Source of the DNA: JAMQKA01 sp034521835
Lineage (GTDB): Bacteria; Bacteroidota; Rhodothermia; Balneolales; Balneolaceae
Direction: 5' to 3'
NCBI GenBank assembly: GCA_034521835.1
Contig: JAXHMA010000004.1
Coordinates: 744,001 to 808,000 of the forward strand
DNA length: 64,000 nucleotides
Shown: positions 1 through 9,213 of the stretch, piece by piece
Layout of the letters: each line of letters opens with the position of its first letter
Numbering within the stretch: the stretch's first letter is position 1
Position numbers and translations under genes: made by a program
Notes under the pieces: generated by a model
Databases searched by the model: none
Told to the model about the DNA's origin: nothing
What the model saw: the letters and a program-made list of their open reading frames with translations, nothing else

Positions 1-495
1 TCCCAAACATTGCTCAATAAGGCTGCAACAGAGATGAAATTCAAGCAGCAGCCCCTGCACCAGTATGATATTGTGCACCTTGCCACACACGCCTTCTTTT
101 TTGAGGATTCTACCCTGCAGTCAGGTATCTACTTTGCGCCAAATTCACAGGGAGCGGAGGATGACGTGCTGTTATTGGCTGAAATTTATAATCTATCACT
201 GCAGGCAAAACTGGTGGTTCTCAGCGCTTGTGAAACAGCCCTGGGTACGCTCAAATCAGGGGAAGGCCTCATGAGCCTGGCTCGTGCATTTCAATATGCC
301 GGCGCTCAACAGTTGATGGTTTCTCTCTGGAAAGTCGACGATCGCTCAACGTCTCAGCTGATGATCCGCTTTTACCAGTACTGGCTGGATGGGGCCACAA
401 TACCGCAAGCCGCCCGACAGGCCAAGCTTGATCTTATGGAATATCCCCGGTACAACTCTCCTCTTTTTTGGGCACCCTTTGTTATTATCGGGTAA
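1..495 (+). CDS. CHAT-domain protein, C-terminal part (5' end outside window)
   Basis: The frame is open from the first base, so only the C-terminal end of a caspase-like CHAT protease is seen. The putative catalytic His lies in an HLATH motif (codon 88-90) and the Cys in LSACETALG (codon 229-231), the His-Cys pair expected of clan CD peptidases. The downstream stretch GEGLMSLARAFQYAGA and SLWKVDDRST are hallmark CHAT segments. The CHAT gene that follows (865-3855) ends with the same arrangement, so these are tandem paralogues. The N-terminal part, probably TPR repeats, is off the window. Substrate unknown; family members act as regulated proteases. Confidence 0.88.
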   Translation, partial: SQTLLNKAATEMKFKQQPLHQYDIVHLATHAFFFEDSTLQSGIYFAPNSQGAEDDVLLLAEIYNLSLQAKLVVLSACETALGTLKSGEGLMSLARAFQYAGAQQLMVSLWKVDDRSTSQLMIRFYQYWLDGATIPQAARQAKLDLMEYPRYNSPLFWAPFVIIG

Positions 496-558
496 ATAAA
501 AAACAGTATCGATAGTTTCAGTCCTGCCTTATTTGAAAATGAGTAGATATCAGGATTA

Positions 559-705
559 CTACTTATCATCCTGCTCAATAGGCAAATCATTATCTCCTTC
601 ATCCTGCCCCCCGGTTTCATCTTCGTGACCGCCATCGGGCATGGCATGCATCACAATGCTACTGTCAAACACTAAAAAGCTGGTTTCTTGAGTGGCCATA
701 AACAT
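559..705 (-). CDS. Small acidic 48-residue ORF between two CHAT genes
   Basis: This ORF is antisense to its neighbours and sits in the gap between the two CHAT genes. It starts with ATG at 705, preceded by a perfect AGGAGG eight bases upstream, which is notable in a genome where strong Shine-Dalgarno sites are rare. The product has a hydrophobic N-terminal half (segment TSFLVFDSSIVMHAM) and a very acidic tail (about 14 Asp/Glu in the last 24 residues). I do not recognise the family. It could be a substrate or partner of the adjacent caspase-like proteins, but that is inference from position only. The overlapping longer frame 372-647 has no such ribosome site and runs into the CHAT gene. Confidence 0.5.
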   Translation of the reverse strand: MFMATQETSFLVFDSSIVMHAMPDGGHEDETGGQDEGDNDLPIEQDDK

Positions 706-864
706 ATTGTTGTCCTCCTGGATACCAAATTATTGATGGTAGAGCTTACTTGATACGCTACAGCAAATATTCTTACAAAACTTTCACCCCGTTTACATTA
801 TTTTACCTTTTAACCTATCTAAAAAATTCTTAATTAAAAGATACAATACAAAATATGTCAATAT

Positions 865-3855
865 ATGTTCTCGTTCAGGGGTTTTATAACCTTCATTTTA
901 TTGCTGGCGCCGTCACTTCTGCTGGCTCAAAGTGATTTGGGCAGACTGCCAACTGATTCCTTGCTCTCCGCAGGTATTCAGTATGTTGATGCGGATAGAT
1001 TCCGGGAGGCAGAGCAGTATTTGTCTGAGGCCAGAGAACGGTACAATCCAGAGGCACTCAAGGATACCTCCAGCTTTTCTGATCTGATGATGAACTATTC
1101 GTACACCTTGTACCAGAGAGCCCAATTTGACAAGGCCATTTCAGAGCTTGATATCTTACAGCCTGTTTTGGAACAGCGCCAGGATTCGTTATTGCTGCTG
1201 CGGGTAGAGAATTATCGGGGACTCATTTACAAAAAGCAGCACCAGTTTGAACAAGCACTGACCCATTATAAAAACGCGCTTTCTCTTGCCACTCAAATCC
1301 GTGATTCTGTCTGGATCGGCATCTTGTATGACAACATGGGGGGCGTCAGCCGTACAATGGGCGAATTGAAGGAGAGCGTCCGTTACCGGCAACAGGCGCT
1401 GGATATTTTAGAAAAGGTGGGTACCGACCTCGATATTTCGATCACACTAAACAATCTTGGATTAACCTATGTTCAGCTCTCAATGGCTGATCGTGCCTAC
1501 CAGTACCTTTCCAAAAGCCTGGAACTAGCCAAGGGTATGGACAAAACCTATCGCCTAAGCAATGCATATAATAATATGGGGCTCGTTCATTTTGAAATGG
1601 GCAACTACGATCTGGCATTGATTGCCTACCAGAAGTCTTTGGCAATGGCACGTAAAATAGGCAACCCGATTAAAGTCACTCGTCTTCTTAACAACCTGGG
1701 TATTCTCTATAGCAGGTTAGGAGACAAGCAGAAAGCATTAGAATACTACCATAATAGCCTGCAACTGGCGCTAGACAGTGGCATTGATGATCCGGGCGAA
1801 CTATCCCGGAAGTATAAAAATATAGCTTCAAGGCAGCTGGATCTTGGAAAAATTGAAGAGGCAAGCAAAAACTTTTACAAAGCACTGAAGCTTAGAAAAG
1901 AGGTGGGTGACAAGCATGAAATCACACTTTCGTACCTGGATATGGCACAAGTTGAACGAAGGAAAGCAAACTATGAAAAGGCTTTCGGTTATGCGCGGCG
2001 TGGTAAGCAGTTGGCAGACTCTCTAGACAATCGTTCCTTGATTATTGACGCCCATCAACAGATGGGATTTATCCACCAGAGAACTAAAAACTATCCCAAA
2101 GCTCTATCACATTTTCGGGTAGCCTACCGCCATGCAGAACAACTTTCATCCCAATACACACTGACCCCGCTCTCGCACTTGGCCTATACTTTTAATTACA
2201 TGGATTCAGACAGTGCGTTGTATTATGGGCAAAAACTGGTTGAGACAATTGAAAACAATCGCAGTAAAGTGGGCGAACTTTCAATTCATAAATCCGGGTT
2301 TTTTGAGGGATATTCCAATTTCTATGTTGATCTGGCCGCCTGGATGGTGAAGTACCGGGGAGATGAGGAAAAAGCGTTCAATTTGGTGGAAGCCTCCAAA
2401 GCACGAGCACTGCTGGAGGAACTCACGCAGGCATCAGAGAAACTGGATGAGCAGCTGCCGGATGATGACCGCCTGAAGAAGCAGCAGCTGATGGACCAGA
2501 TAGAACACTATCAAAGCCAGATCGATACAACACAGAATCCCGAACAGCAGAAAGAGGTCAGGAGCAAATTACGAGATGCCGAGCTTGAGTACGCCGCATT
2601 TATGAATGAGCTTCGAAAAACCAATCCCAACTACCATAAGCTGAACTACCCCTCTCCCATTACAGCAGAGCAGGCACAGCAACTGGTGGCCGATGATACG
2701 GCGATATTAGAATATGCATTCGGCAATAACGCCCTGCTTGTATTCTTGGTAACAGGTGAGGAGATACGGATGAAACGTGTAAACGTAATCAAAGGAGGTC
2801 GTGATAGTCAAAAAATAACCGACTTAGTTCAGCAGTTTCGGGATAAAATCCTTGCCCACGCTTCTTCCAACCAGTTAAAGGCACAATCTGACAGCCTGGT
2901 TCGCTACTTGATAACTCCATTTCAGAAAGAACTTTCGACCTATTCTAATCTGATGATTATTCCCGACCAGGCGCTGGCATACTTGCCATTTGAGGCGCTT
3001 TCGTTAAACAATCGATATTTGGTGGAGCAGTTTAATGTAAAATATGCGCCATCCTTGACCACATTTTCCCTGCTAAAGAAAAGAGATGATCAAAATACCA
3101 ATCAACGGGAGATGCTGGCCGTGGCCGGCTCCAATTTTGGGGGCAGTTCCAGTGCCCTTAACCGGGGCGAAGCTTTGGCCCCGCTGCCGGCTACCTTGGC
3201 CGAGGTAGACTCGATCGCCACCAAATTCCGTGACGCCAAAATCCTGAAGCAGGGGAATTATGAGGAGGAATTTATCAAGGAAAACCTGCGGAAAAACTAC
3301 CGGTTTGTGCATTTGGCTACCCACGGCATCATTGATGAGGATCACCCCAATCTCAGTGGATTGGCACTCTCCTCTCCGCCCGAGGAGGCATCCGAAAAAA
3401 ACGATGGTCTGCTGCGAAGCTCGGAAATCTACCAACTAAATATAAATTCCGACATGATAGTATTGAGCGCCTGCAACACCGGGCTGGGCAAAATGGTGAA
3501 AGGAGAAGGTATTCTTGGCCTGCAACGCTCTTTTTTCTACGCGGGTGTGCCAACGGTAAGCGTCAGCTTGTGGAGCGTATACGATCGCTCCACTGCCTAC
3601 TTTATGGATCAATTTTATACCTTTTTTCTTGAGAATTCTCAAGAGATGGGTTCCCCCCTGGCATTAAAATCGTGGCTGCGCTGGGCGGGCTGGGATGAGT
3701 CGGTACCCTTTGGAGCCGCTGCCCGGGCCATGCGTCAAGCCAAGGTACAGATGATCGACCATCCTCTATATAATCACCCGATCTACTGGGCACCGTTCAT
3801 CGTGGTTGGCCGGTTGAAGATTAAGCAGCGGCTGGGTTATCCGGTTTTAAAGTGA
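865..3855 (+). CDS. TPR-CHAT caspase-like protein, secreted or periplasmic
   Basis: A 996-residue protein starts with a signal peptide (hydrophobic FITFILLLAPSLLLAQ, residues 7-22). Residues about 35-480 hold a series of tetratricopeptide repeats (recurring NNLG, AYNNMG and Y..AL patterns), followed by a charged, likely coiled-coil linker (about 500-590) and a C-terminal CHAT domain (about 690-985). The catalytic pair is His820 in HLATHG and Cys870 in LSACNTGLG. TPR-CHAT proteins are caspase-relative proteases that are usually controlled through their TPR domain. It is a tandem paralogue of the gene ending at 495, and its 3' end abuts the convergent M28 gene by 8 bp. Target unknown. Confidence 0.9.
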   Translation: MFSFRGFITFILLLAPSLLLAQSDLGRLPTDSLLSAGIQYVDADRFREAEQYLSEARERYNPEALKDTSSFSDLMMNYSYTLYQRAQFDKAISELDILQPVLEQRQDSLLLLRVENYRGLIYKKQHQFEQALTHYKNALSLATQIRDSVWIGILYDNMGGVSRTMGELKESVRYRQQALDILEKVGTDLDISITLNNLGLTYVQLSMADRAYQYLSKSLELAKGMDKTYRLSNAYNNMGLVHFEMGNYDLALIAYQKSLAMARKIGNPIKVTRLLNNLGILYSRLGDKQKALEYYHNSLQLALDSGIDDPGELSRKYKNIASRQLDLGKIEEASKNFYKALKLRKEVGDKHEITLSYLDMAQVERRKANYEKAFGYARRGKQLADSLDNRSLIIDAHQQMGFIHQRTKNYPKALSHFRVAYRHAEQLSSQYTLTPLSHLAYTFNYMDSDSALYYGQKLVETIENNRSKVGELSIHKSGFFEGYSNFYVDLAAWMVKYRGDEEKAFNLVEASKARALLEELTQASEKLDEQLPDDDRLKKQQLMDQIEHYQSQIDTTQNPEQQKEVRSKLRDAELEYAAFMNELRKTNPNYHKLNYPSPITAEQAQQLVADDTAILEYAFGNNALLVFLVTGEEIRMKRVNVIKGGRDSQKITDLVQQFRDKILAHASSNQLKAQSDSLVRYLITPFQKELSTYSNLMIIPDQALAYLPFEALSLNNRYLVEQFNVKYAPSLTTFSLLKKRDDQNTNQREMLAVAGSNFGGSSSALNRGEALAPLPATLAEVDSIATKFRDAKILKQGNYEEEFIKENLRKNYRFVHLATHGIIDEDHPNLSGLALSSPPEEASEKNDGLLRSSEIYQLNINSDMIVLSACNTGLGKMVKGEGILGLQRSFFYAGVPTVSVSLWSVYDRSTAYFMDQFYTFFLENSQEMGSPLALKSWLRWAGWDESVPFGAAARAMRQAKVQMIDHPLYNHPIYWAPFIVVGRLKIKQRLGYPVLK

Positions 3856-3863
3856 TACAGCCT

Positions 3864-5561
3864 CTATTTTGGGGTGGTTTTAGTAATGTCGATAAATGCC
3901 TCGTTATCTACTTCGGGCGGTGTTTCCTCGTTAGCTACTACCACCGTTGTGGCGTAAATGGTTTGAATGATATCGGCCATTTTGTCAAAACGAATCTTGT
4001 GGATTTCGTCAGAAGGCCGATGATAATCTTCATGCACGCCAGAGAAAAAGAAGATGAATGGCACCCGTAAGCGACCGAAGTTCCAGTGGTCACTACGCCG
4101 GTAAAACTGGTTCGGATCGTTGAGATCGTTGTAGGTTTTATCCAGCTCGATCTGCCCCGATTGGGCGTTGGCCGTTTTCAGCAGGCTGTCCAGTTCCGAC
4201 GAGATCAGCTCACTTCCGATAATATAGGCATACCTGGAGATGCCCTCTTTTTCGTGTTCGGGATCGATCCGCCCAATCATGTCGATATTGATATTCGCCA
4301 CGGTTTTATCCATCGGGATGACCGGGTGATCGGAGTAGTAGCGGGAGCCCAGCAACCCGATCTCTTCAGCCGACACATGCAGAAACAGGATGCTCCGTTT
4401 GGGAGCGTAGCCATCCGCCTTGGCCTCATTAATCGCCTTGGCAATATTGAGCAGGGCCACCGTTCCGCTGCCGTCGTCATCGGCGCCATTGTAGATCGTA
4501 TCACCGGTAGAGTCGGGCTGGCCGATCCCAACATGATCGTAGTGAGAGGTAAGCACCACCACTTCATCTTTGAGCTGGGGATCAGAGCCTTCCATCATGG
4601 CCACCACATTTTCGGTGTCCACGGTATACCGGGAGGTATGGGGAGTGTGCGAAAGGGAGTAACCGGTGGCGGTGGGACTAAATTCGGTGATGTTGCGGAT
4701 CAGTTCCTGGCGGTATTCTTCCAGGCTGTTTATGCCACCGGGTATTCCGAGGATATCAGCCGCCAAGCTTGGCTTTATGGTATTGTATCCCTGAGGTAGC
4801 TCAGCCACTGAATTTTCATTGAGATAGGTAAGGCTCAATTGCTGAGGTTCAGCATAGGAAAGCTGCGCCATCTGCTGGGCAGATGCCTCGAACTCGTTCT
4901 CTTTCATCGGTGCGATAATCAACACGCCTTCAGCTCCCTTTTGGATGATGGACCTGAACCGCTCGTTTCCGTTAATGGCGGTGTCAATCAGCGTGTCGCC
5001 TTCTACGATATGGGGAATTTGCTGAAAAACAAGCACCCATTTCCCTTCAAGTTTCATATCCCCCAGGTGAATTACCCCGTTGGCGGGATCGTTAATACCA
5101 AAGCCCGCAAAAATGATATTCCCGGAAAGCGAATCAGCGCCCCCAAAGGCCCGGATAAAGTTGCCGGTAGCATTCTGGCTCTCCACCGAATGATCGACCA
5201 GCCCCCCGCCGTCATAAAGTTTAAAAACAGTACTATCTCGTTGAACGGCGCTTAGCTCAAAGTTTTGGAAGTAGCTGCCCTCGTCGCCCATCGCAGTAAG
5301 TCCCATCTGTTCATATTGACGGGCCAAATACTTTGCGGCGATCTTCTGTCCCTCCGTACCTGTTTCGCGGCCTGCCAGGGAGTCGTGGGCCAGCACCGAT
5401 AAATGCTGTTTGAGAAAGTTGACGTGGATTTGCTGCTGATATTCAAGCAGTTGATCGGTATTGCTGCTCAGTTCCGTTGTTTGCGTCTTAGCGGGGAAAG
5501 GGATCAGGGCCAGCAGAACAAGGTTTAGAAGAAATCCCCTGAAAAAATGGATATAACGCAT
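3864..5561 (-). CDS. M28 family zinc aminopeptidase, secreted, with PA domain
   Basis: The product (565 residues from the ATG at 5561) opens with a signal peptide (GFLLNLVLLALIPFPAKTQ). A longer frame up to 5693 would overlap scpA and bury this signal, so I use 5561. Zinc-ligand motifs of M28 peptidases are visible: SHYDHVG (His about 340), GADDDGSGT (Asp about 360), SAEEIGLLGS (Glu pair about 400), NIDMIGR and a final His in GVHEDYH. The insert before them fits a PA domain. It removes N-terminal residues from peptides outside the cytoplasm. It lies downstream of scpA on the same strand (43 bp gap) and converges with the CHAT gene. Confidence 0.92.
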   Translation of the reverse strand: MRYIHFFRGFLLNLVLLALIPFPAKTQTTELSSNTDQLLEYQQQIHVNFLKQHLSVLAHDSLAGRETGTEGQKIAAKYLARQYEQMGLTAMGDEGSYFQNFELSAVQRDSTVFKLYDGGGLVDHSVESQNATGNFIRAFGGADSLSGNIIFAGFGINDPANGVIHLGDMKLEGKWVLVFQQIPHIVEGDTLIDTAINGNERFRSIIQKGAEGVLIIAPMKENEFEASAQQMAQLSYAEPQQLSLTYLNENSVAELPQGYNTIKPSLAADILGIPGGINSLEEYRQELIRNITEFSPTATGYSLSHTPHTSRYTVDTENVVAMMEGSDPQLKDEVVVLTSHYDHVGIGQPDSTGDTIYNGADDDGSGTVALLNIAKAINEAKADGYAPKRSILFLHVSAEEIGLLGSRYYSDHPVIPMDKTVANINIDMIGRIDPEHEKEGISRYAYIIGSELISSELDSLLKTANAQSGQIELDKTYNDLNDPNQFYRRSDHWNFGRLRVPFIFFFSGVHEDYHRPSDEIHKIRFDKMADIIQTIYATTVVVANEETPPEVDNEAFIDITKTTPK

Positions 5562-5604
5562 AAGAATATTCCTTCTCTGGTGGTCAATTAAACTCATAAA
5601 AAAA

Positions 5605-6372
5605 TCAAGAGTCTGTTTCAGAACGCATGGAATCGCCAATAATTTCATCAACGGGCCGAAGATCCAGGTAAAACTCAGTGGGATCCTCCTCATCTATATA
5701 GAGGCTTATTTGCTGTTCTTTGAGCATTTCAAGTACAGCCAGGAAGGTGACCACCACCTTGGTTTTGCTCTGAAGCTCCAGGCATATTGCCTTAAACGAA
5801 GTACGGCCGCTGGAATGCAGCTTCTGTAAGATATACTCGGTCTGATCCTCTACAGTAAGACCGATTTTCTCAACATGGTGCGCGCTCGGCTCATTTTTGG
5901 TTTGGGTGAGCACCTTATTGAAGGCTGCCATGAGATCAAATATGGTTACATCCTTCAGAGCCTCGCCGCTGGCTTTTTTCTCCACCTCATCCACCTCGTG
6001 GTAGCCGCGGTAGTGCACTTTCTGCGCTTCATCTTCAATGCCCGACATTTTGCCCGCCATCTCCTTGTATCGCTTGTACTCCAGGAGGCGCTGCACCAGC
6101 TCGTAGCGGGGATCATGCTCATCCATTTTGTCATCATCGGAACCCTCCTGCGGCAGCATCATACGGGCCTTGATCGACATTAGCATGCTGGCCATCAGTA
6201 TAAACTCGCTGGCCACCTCAAGATCGAGTTCCTCCATAAGGTGGATATATTCCAGGAACTCCCCGGTGATGTAGGAGATGGGGATGTCATAGATATCAAG
6301 CTCATCTCTTTTTATAAAAAAAAGAAGCAGGTCTAGCGGACCTTCAAAGTTTTTTAGCTGTACTCTGTACAT
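5605..6372 (-). CDS. scpA: Segregation and condensation protein A
   Basis: A 255-residue kleisin, the usual length. The N-terminal motif FEGPLDLLLFFIKRDELDIYD and the block ASEFILMASMLMSIKARMMLP are diagnostic of ScpA, and the C-terminal winged-helix part ends near residue 245. ScpA bridges the heads of an Smc dimer with ScpB and helps compact and segregate chromosomes. scpB and smc are not in the window. The ATG at 6372 is the only good start. Confidence 0.96.
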   Translation of the reverse strand: MYRVQLKNFEGPLDLLLFFIKRDELDIYDIPISYITGEFLEYIHLMEELDLEVASEFILMASMLMSIKARMMLPQEGSDDDKMDEHDPRYELVQRLLEYKRYKEMAGKMSGIEDEAQKVHYRGYHEVDEVEKKASGEALKDVTIFDLMAAFNKVLTQTKNEPSAHHVEKIGLTVEDQTEYILQKLHSSGRTSFKAICLELQSKTKVVVTFLAVLEMLKEQQISLYIDEEDPTEFYLDLRPVDEIIGDSMRSETDS

Positions 6373-6553
6373 TGGGGCGTGTGATTATGCACTGGGGAAT
6401 GTTCATATCAACGTATGGTACAGTTCTTAGGCAAAAAAATGAAATATAAATATCGATTTCGGATCAGGTTGCAATATTATTCTATTGTTTTAATACATTA
6501 AGGCGGGAAATGCATTGGGGTTGCCACAACAATAAGCTAAAGATTCAGAATTG

Positions 6554-7099
6554 ATGGATTATTCGGAATTAATTGACGCACTACAAAATGGAGACGATCA
6601 GCTAGTCAATAAAATTATCAAGGATATGAGGCCCCGCCTGGTACGATTCCTCGAGATCCACATGAGTGCCCCCCGGTCTGATGCCGAAGATTGTGTACAA
6701 CTCTCACTGGAGCGGACACTTGAAATAATACAGGAGGGAAGACTGAAGAACAAGGACCGAGTGTTGAGCTATCTCATAAGCACATGTCGCAATAGCTACC
6801 TTAAGGAGCAGGGAAAAAACAGGGAAGTTACCTATCATAAGATTCCCAGCACGGAATTTAACGACCCCGAACAGGTATCATCGATCATTGACCAAGAGCG
6901 GAAGCAGATACTACAGCACTGCCTGGATGAACTAAAAGACATGTATCGCCGGGTTATAGAATACTGGTTTGATCACCCGGATTCTGACGCGGAAACGGCA
7001 GCCGACTATTTTGGAATCAGCATAAATAATGTGTGGACGCGCAAGCACAGGGCCATAAAAAAACTGAACCACTGCTACGAGCGGGAAAGTAATAAATAA
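6554..7099 (+). CDS. ECF-like RNA polymerase sigma factor
   Basis: The ATG at 6554 follows directly on an in-frame TTG; I choose the ATG (181 residues). The N-terminal half matches sigma region 2 (DAEDCVQLSLERTLEII, then LSYLISTCRNSYLKE), and the C-terminal half is a sigma region 4 helix-turn-helix (ETAADYFGISINNVWTRKHRAIKKL). This is the short two-domain architecture of extracytoplasmic-function sigma factors. The next gene, 91 bp downstream, encodes a single-pass membrane protein with TPRs and is the obvious partner or anti-sigma candidate. This sigma plus TPR module is often seen with CHAT proteins in this phylum (recalled, not tested here). Confidence 0.86.
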   Translation: MDYSELIDALQNGDDQLVNKIIKDMRPRLVRFLEIHMSAPRSDAEDCVQLSLERTLEIIQEGRLKNKDRVLSYLISTCRNSYLKEQGKNREVTYHKIPSTEFNDPEQVSSIIDQERKQILQHCLDELKDMYRRVIEYWFDHPDSDAETAADYFGISINNVWTRKHRAIKKLNHCYERESNK

Positions 7100-7190
7100 A
7101 ATTGTAAGGTATGGGTCGTTTACCGGTCTATTTGATAAAGGTTGTTGAAATGCATGATTATAAATCATGCATAGGAACTAAAGCAAAATA

Positions 7191-8024
7191 ATGAGAACAA
7201 ACAGAATGAATCATCAATCAGGAGATATCGACATTATAAAGCAGATTGATGCATATCTAAAAGGCCAGCTATCCGAAGAAGAGGCCGAGGTCTTTTGGGT
7301 TGAGTTATTGAAAAATCCCGAGTATATCGAGTACCTTGAGACAGAATTAGCCGTCAAATCCATTTTGGAAGAGCGTAAAAGGGAAAAGGACGCCCCTGAT
7401 GAAGCCGGTACTGCTGGTACCACCCCGCAAAACAAATGGAAGTGGATAGCCGCGGCAGCTTCAGTGGCTATTCTAGTAGTGGCCGTCAATTTTTTCAGGA
7501 TGGATACCTCCACCCTGCAGGAGCAGGCGATCAACAGCATTAATATGACGACCCAGCTTTCGGCTCCCATGGTAATGCGTTCGGAAAACTCAGAGCTTGT
7601 AGGGGCAGATTCTCTGATGAATATTGGGTTTGAAGCGGCCCTTTCGGGAGACGTCGAACGAGCTCTTCAGATGTACCGGGAGGTTATTAAAAAATATAAG
7701 AATGAACCCGCCGCCGCTAAGGCATACCTGAATATTGGCATCATACAGTATAACAAAGGAGCCTACCCGGAAGCTTCAACAGCGTTTGAACGGGCGCTGG
7801 CTGTGGTGAAAGAGGATAAAGTTTTACAGGAAAAAGCGTACTGGTACCTGGGCAATGCCTATATAAATCTTGACCAGCTGACGAAAGCCCGGGAGGCGAT
7901 CCAAAACACCTACTCCTTTGATGGCGTCTACCGAAAAGCGGCATTTCGCCTGCTCCGCAAGCTCGATTACGAACTGGGTAACGTAGACTTCGATGAAATT
8001 GATCAGCAGATCAAAGGGAACTGA
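7191..8024 (+). CDS. Putative anti-sigma-like membrane protein with TPR domain
   Basis: A 277-residue protein has three parts. There is a cytoplasmic N-terminal segment (residues 10-65, DIIKQIDAYLKGQLSEEEAE) resembling the anti-sigma N-terminal fold but without a zinc-binding Cys pair. One transmembrane helix follows (about 88-105, WIAAAASVAILVVAVNFF). The C-terminal TPR region spans about 150-265 (AKAYLNIGIIQYNKGAYPEA, KAYWYLGNAYINLDQ). It follows the sigma gene and is probably co-transcribed with it. A hairpin terminator follows the stop. The ATG at 7191 is used; 7206 is an alternative start. The anti-sigma role is inferred from topology and neighbourhood. Confidence 0.7.
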   Translation: MRTNRMNHQSGDIDIIKQIDAYLKGQLSEEEAEVFWVELLKNPEYIEYLETELAVKSILEERKREKDAPDEAGTAGTTPQNKWKWIAAAASVAILVVAVNFFRMDTSTLQEQAINSINMTTQLSAPMVMRSENSELVGADSLMNIGFEAALSGDVERALQMYREVIKKYKNEPAAAKAYLNIGIIQYNKGAYPEASTAFERALAVVKEDKVLQEKAYWYLGNAYINLDQLTKAREAIQNTYSFDGVYRKAAFRLLRKLDYELGNVDFDEIDQQIKGN

Positions 8025-8065
8025 AATAAATAAGTTTACCTCCGGGTTTATGACTGACTAGGTGG

Positions 8066-8100
8066 CGCCTGCTGTTTTTCGGCAGGCGTTTTATTTTTGT
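8066..8100 (+). terminator. Rho-independent terminator after sigma/TPR operon
   Basis: A perfect 7-bp stem (CGCCTGC at 8066-8072 pairing with GCAGGCG at 8082-8088) is followed by a T-rich run (TTTTATTTTTGT). Confidence 0.85.
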
Positions 8101-8196
8101 CAAATATTTTCTACGGCCTTTCGAGAATTGTCAATAATGAATTAAGTTATAATCAGAATAAAACCTGATTATTTTTTCTCATTATTTATTCATTCC

Positions 8197-9213
8197 GTGC
8201 AGAATCCATTGCTAGACGCTGACAAAAAAGAAGAAGTTTTCGAACAAAATGTTCGTCCCACCTCTATCGACGAGTTTATTGGTCAGCGCAAGGTGATTCG
8301 CAATCTTTCGGTGTTTATTGAGGCCGCCCAAAAGCGCGGAGAAGCTCTGGACCACGTGATCCTTTCGGGGCCGCCCGGCTTGGGAAAAACCACGTTGGCC
8401 CATATCATCGCCAACGAAATGGGCAGCCAGATCAAGCCGACAACTGGTCCCGTACTGGAGAAACCCGGCGATCTGGCCGGCATGCTCACCAATCTCGAAG
8501 AAGGCGATGTCATCTTTATCGACGAGATTCACCGGCTGAATCCCGTGGTGGAGGAGTACCTGTATTCAGCGATGGAGGATTACAAGCTCGATATCGTGAT
8601 CGATTCGGGTCCCAACGCCCGAAGTATCCAGATTGATCTGAACCGGTTTACACTGGTGGGTGCCACCACGCGCAAGGGACTATTGACAGCCCCGCTCCGC
8701 GCACGTTTCGGTATCGACATGCGGCTGGATTATTACGATGTGGAGCTGCTGCAGCGCATTGCCATGCGAACAGCGAAAATCTTGGACTTTGGTATCACGG
8801 ATAAAGGCGCCTTTGAAATCGCCCGCCGCAGCCGGGGCACGCCGCGCATCGTCAACAAGCTGCTGCGCCGCACGCGCGACTTCGCCATGGTGGATGACCT
8901 CGACACCATTAGCGACGAGATCGCCGACAAGGCGCTTAATGCGCTTGATGTGGACCAGAACGGCTTTGACGAGATGGATATCCGCATCCTCAAGGCGATC
9001 ATCGAGAACTATTCCGGTGGACCGGTGGGGCTGGGCACGCTGGGTGTGGCCGTGGGGGAAGACAAGGGCACCATCGAGGAGGTCTACGAACCCTACCTGA
9101 TCAAAGAGGGCTTCCTGCAGCGCACCCCCAAAGGACGCATCGCCACCCGCAAGGCGTTCAAGTACCTGGATGTGGATCCCGACGAAGAGGCGGAGCCGGG
9201 GCTCTTTGGTTGA
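8197..9213 (+). CDS. ruvB: Holliday junction branch migration ATPase RuvB
   Basis: A 338-residue protein of normal RuvB length. Walker A is GPPGLGKT (58-65) and Walker B is FIDEIHR (about 106-112). The sensor region GATTRKGLLTAPLRARFG and the C-terminal winged helix (PYLIKEGFLQRTPKGR) are clear. With RuvA it forms the hexameric motor that moves Holliday junctions; ruvA and ruvC are not adjacent here. The start is GTG at 8197, with no recognisable Shine-Dalgarno site; the Q-N-P-L-L-D start matches the usual RuvB N-terminus. Confidence 0.96.
   Translation: MQNPLLDADKKEEVFEQNVRPTSIDEFIGQRKVIRNLSVFIEAAQKRGEALDHVILSGPPGLGKTTLAHIIANEMGSQIKPTTGPVLEKPGDLAGMLTNLEEGDVIFIDEIHRLNPVVEEYLYSAMEDYKLDIVIDSGPNARSIQIDLNRFTLVGATTRKGLLTAPLRARFGIDMRLDYYDVELLQRIAMRTAKILDFGITDKGAFEIARRSRGTPRIVNKLLRRTRDFAMVDDLDTISDEIADKALNALDVDQNGFDEMDIRILKAIIENYSGGPVGLGTLGVAVGEDKGTIEEVYEPYLIKEGFLQRTPKGRIATRKAFKYLDVDPDEEAEPGLFG

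Noticed and set aside
372..647. Minus-strand ORF of 91 residues overlapping the first CHAT gene
   Set aside because: It overlaps the CHAT coding sequence, has no ribosome site, and the smaller ORF at 559-705 in another frame has a perfect one.
4086..4799. Large plus-strand ORF (237 residues) antisense to the M28 gene
   Set aside because: It is a shadow of the M28 coding sequence, and its product shows no recognisable domain.
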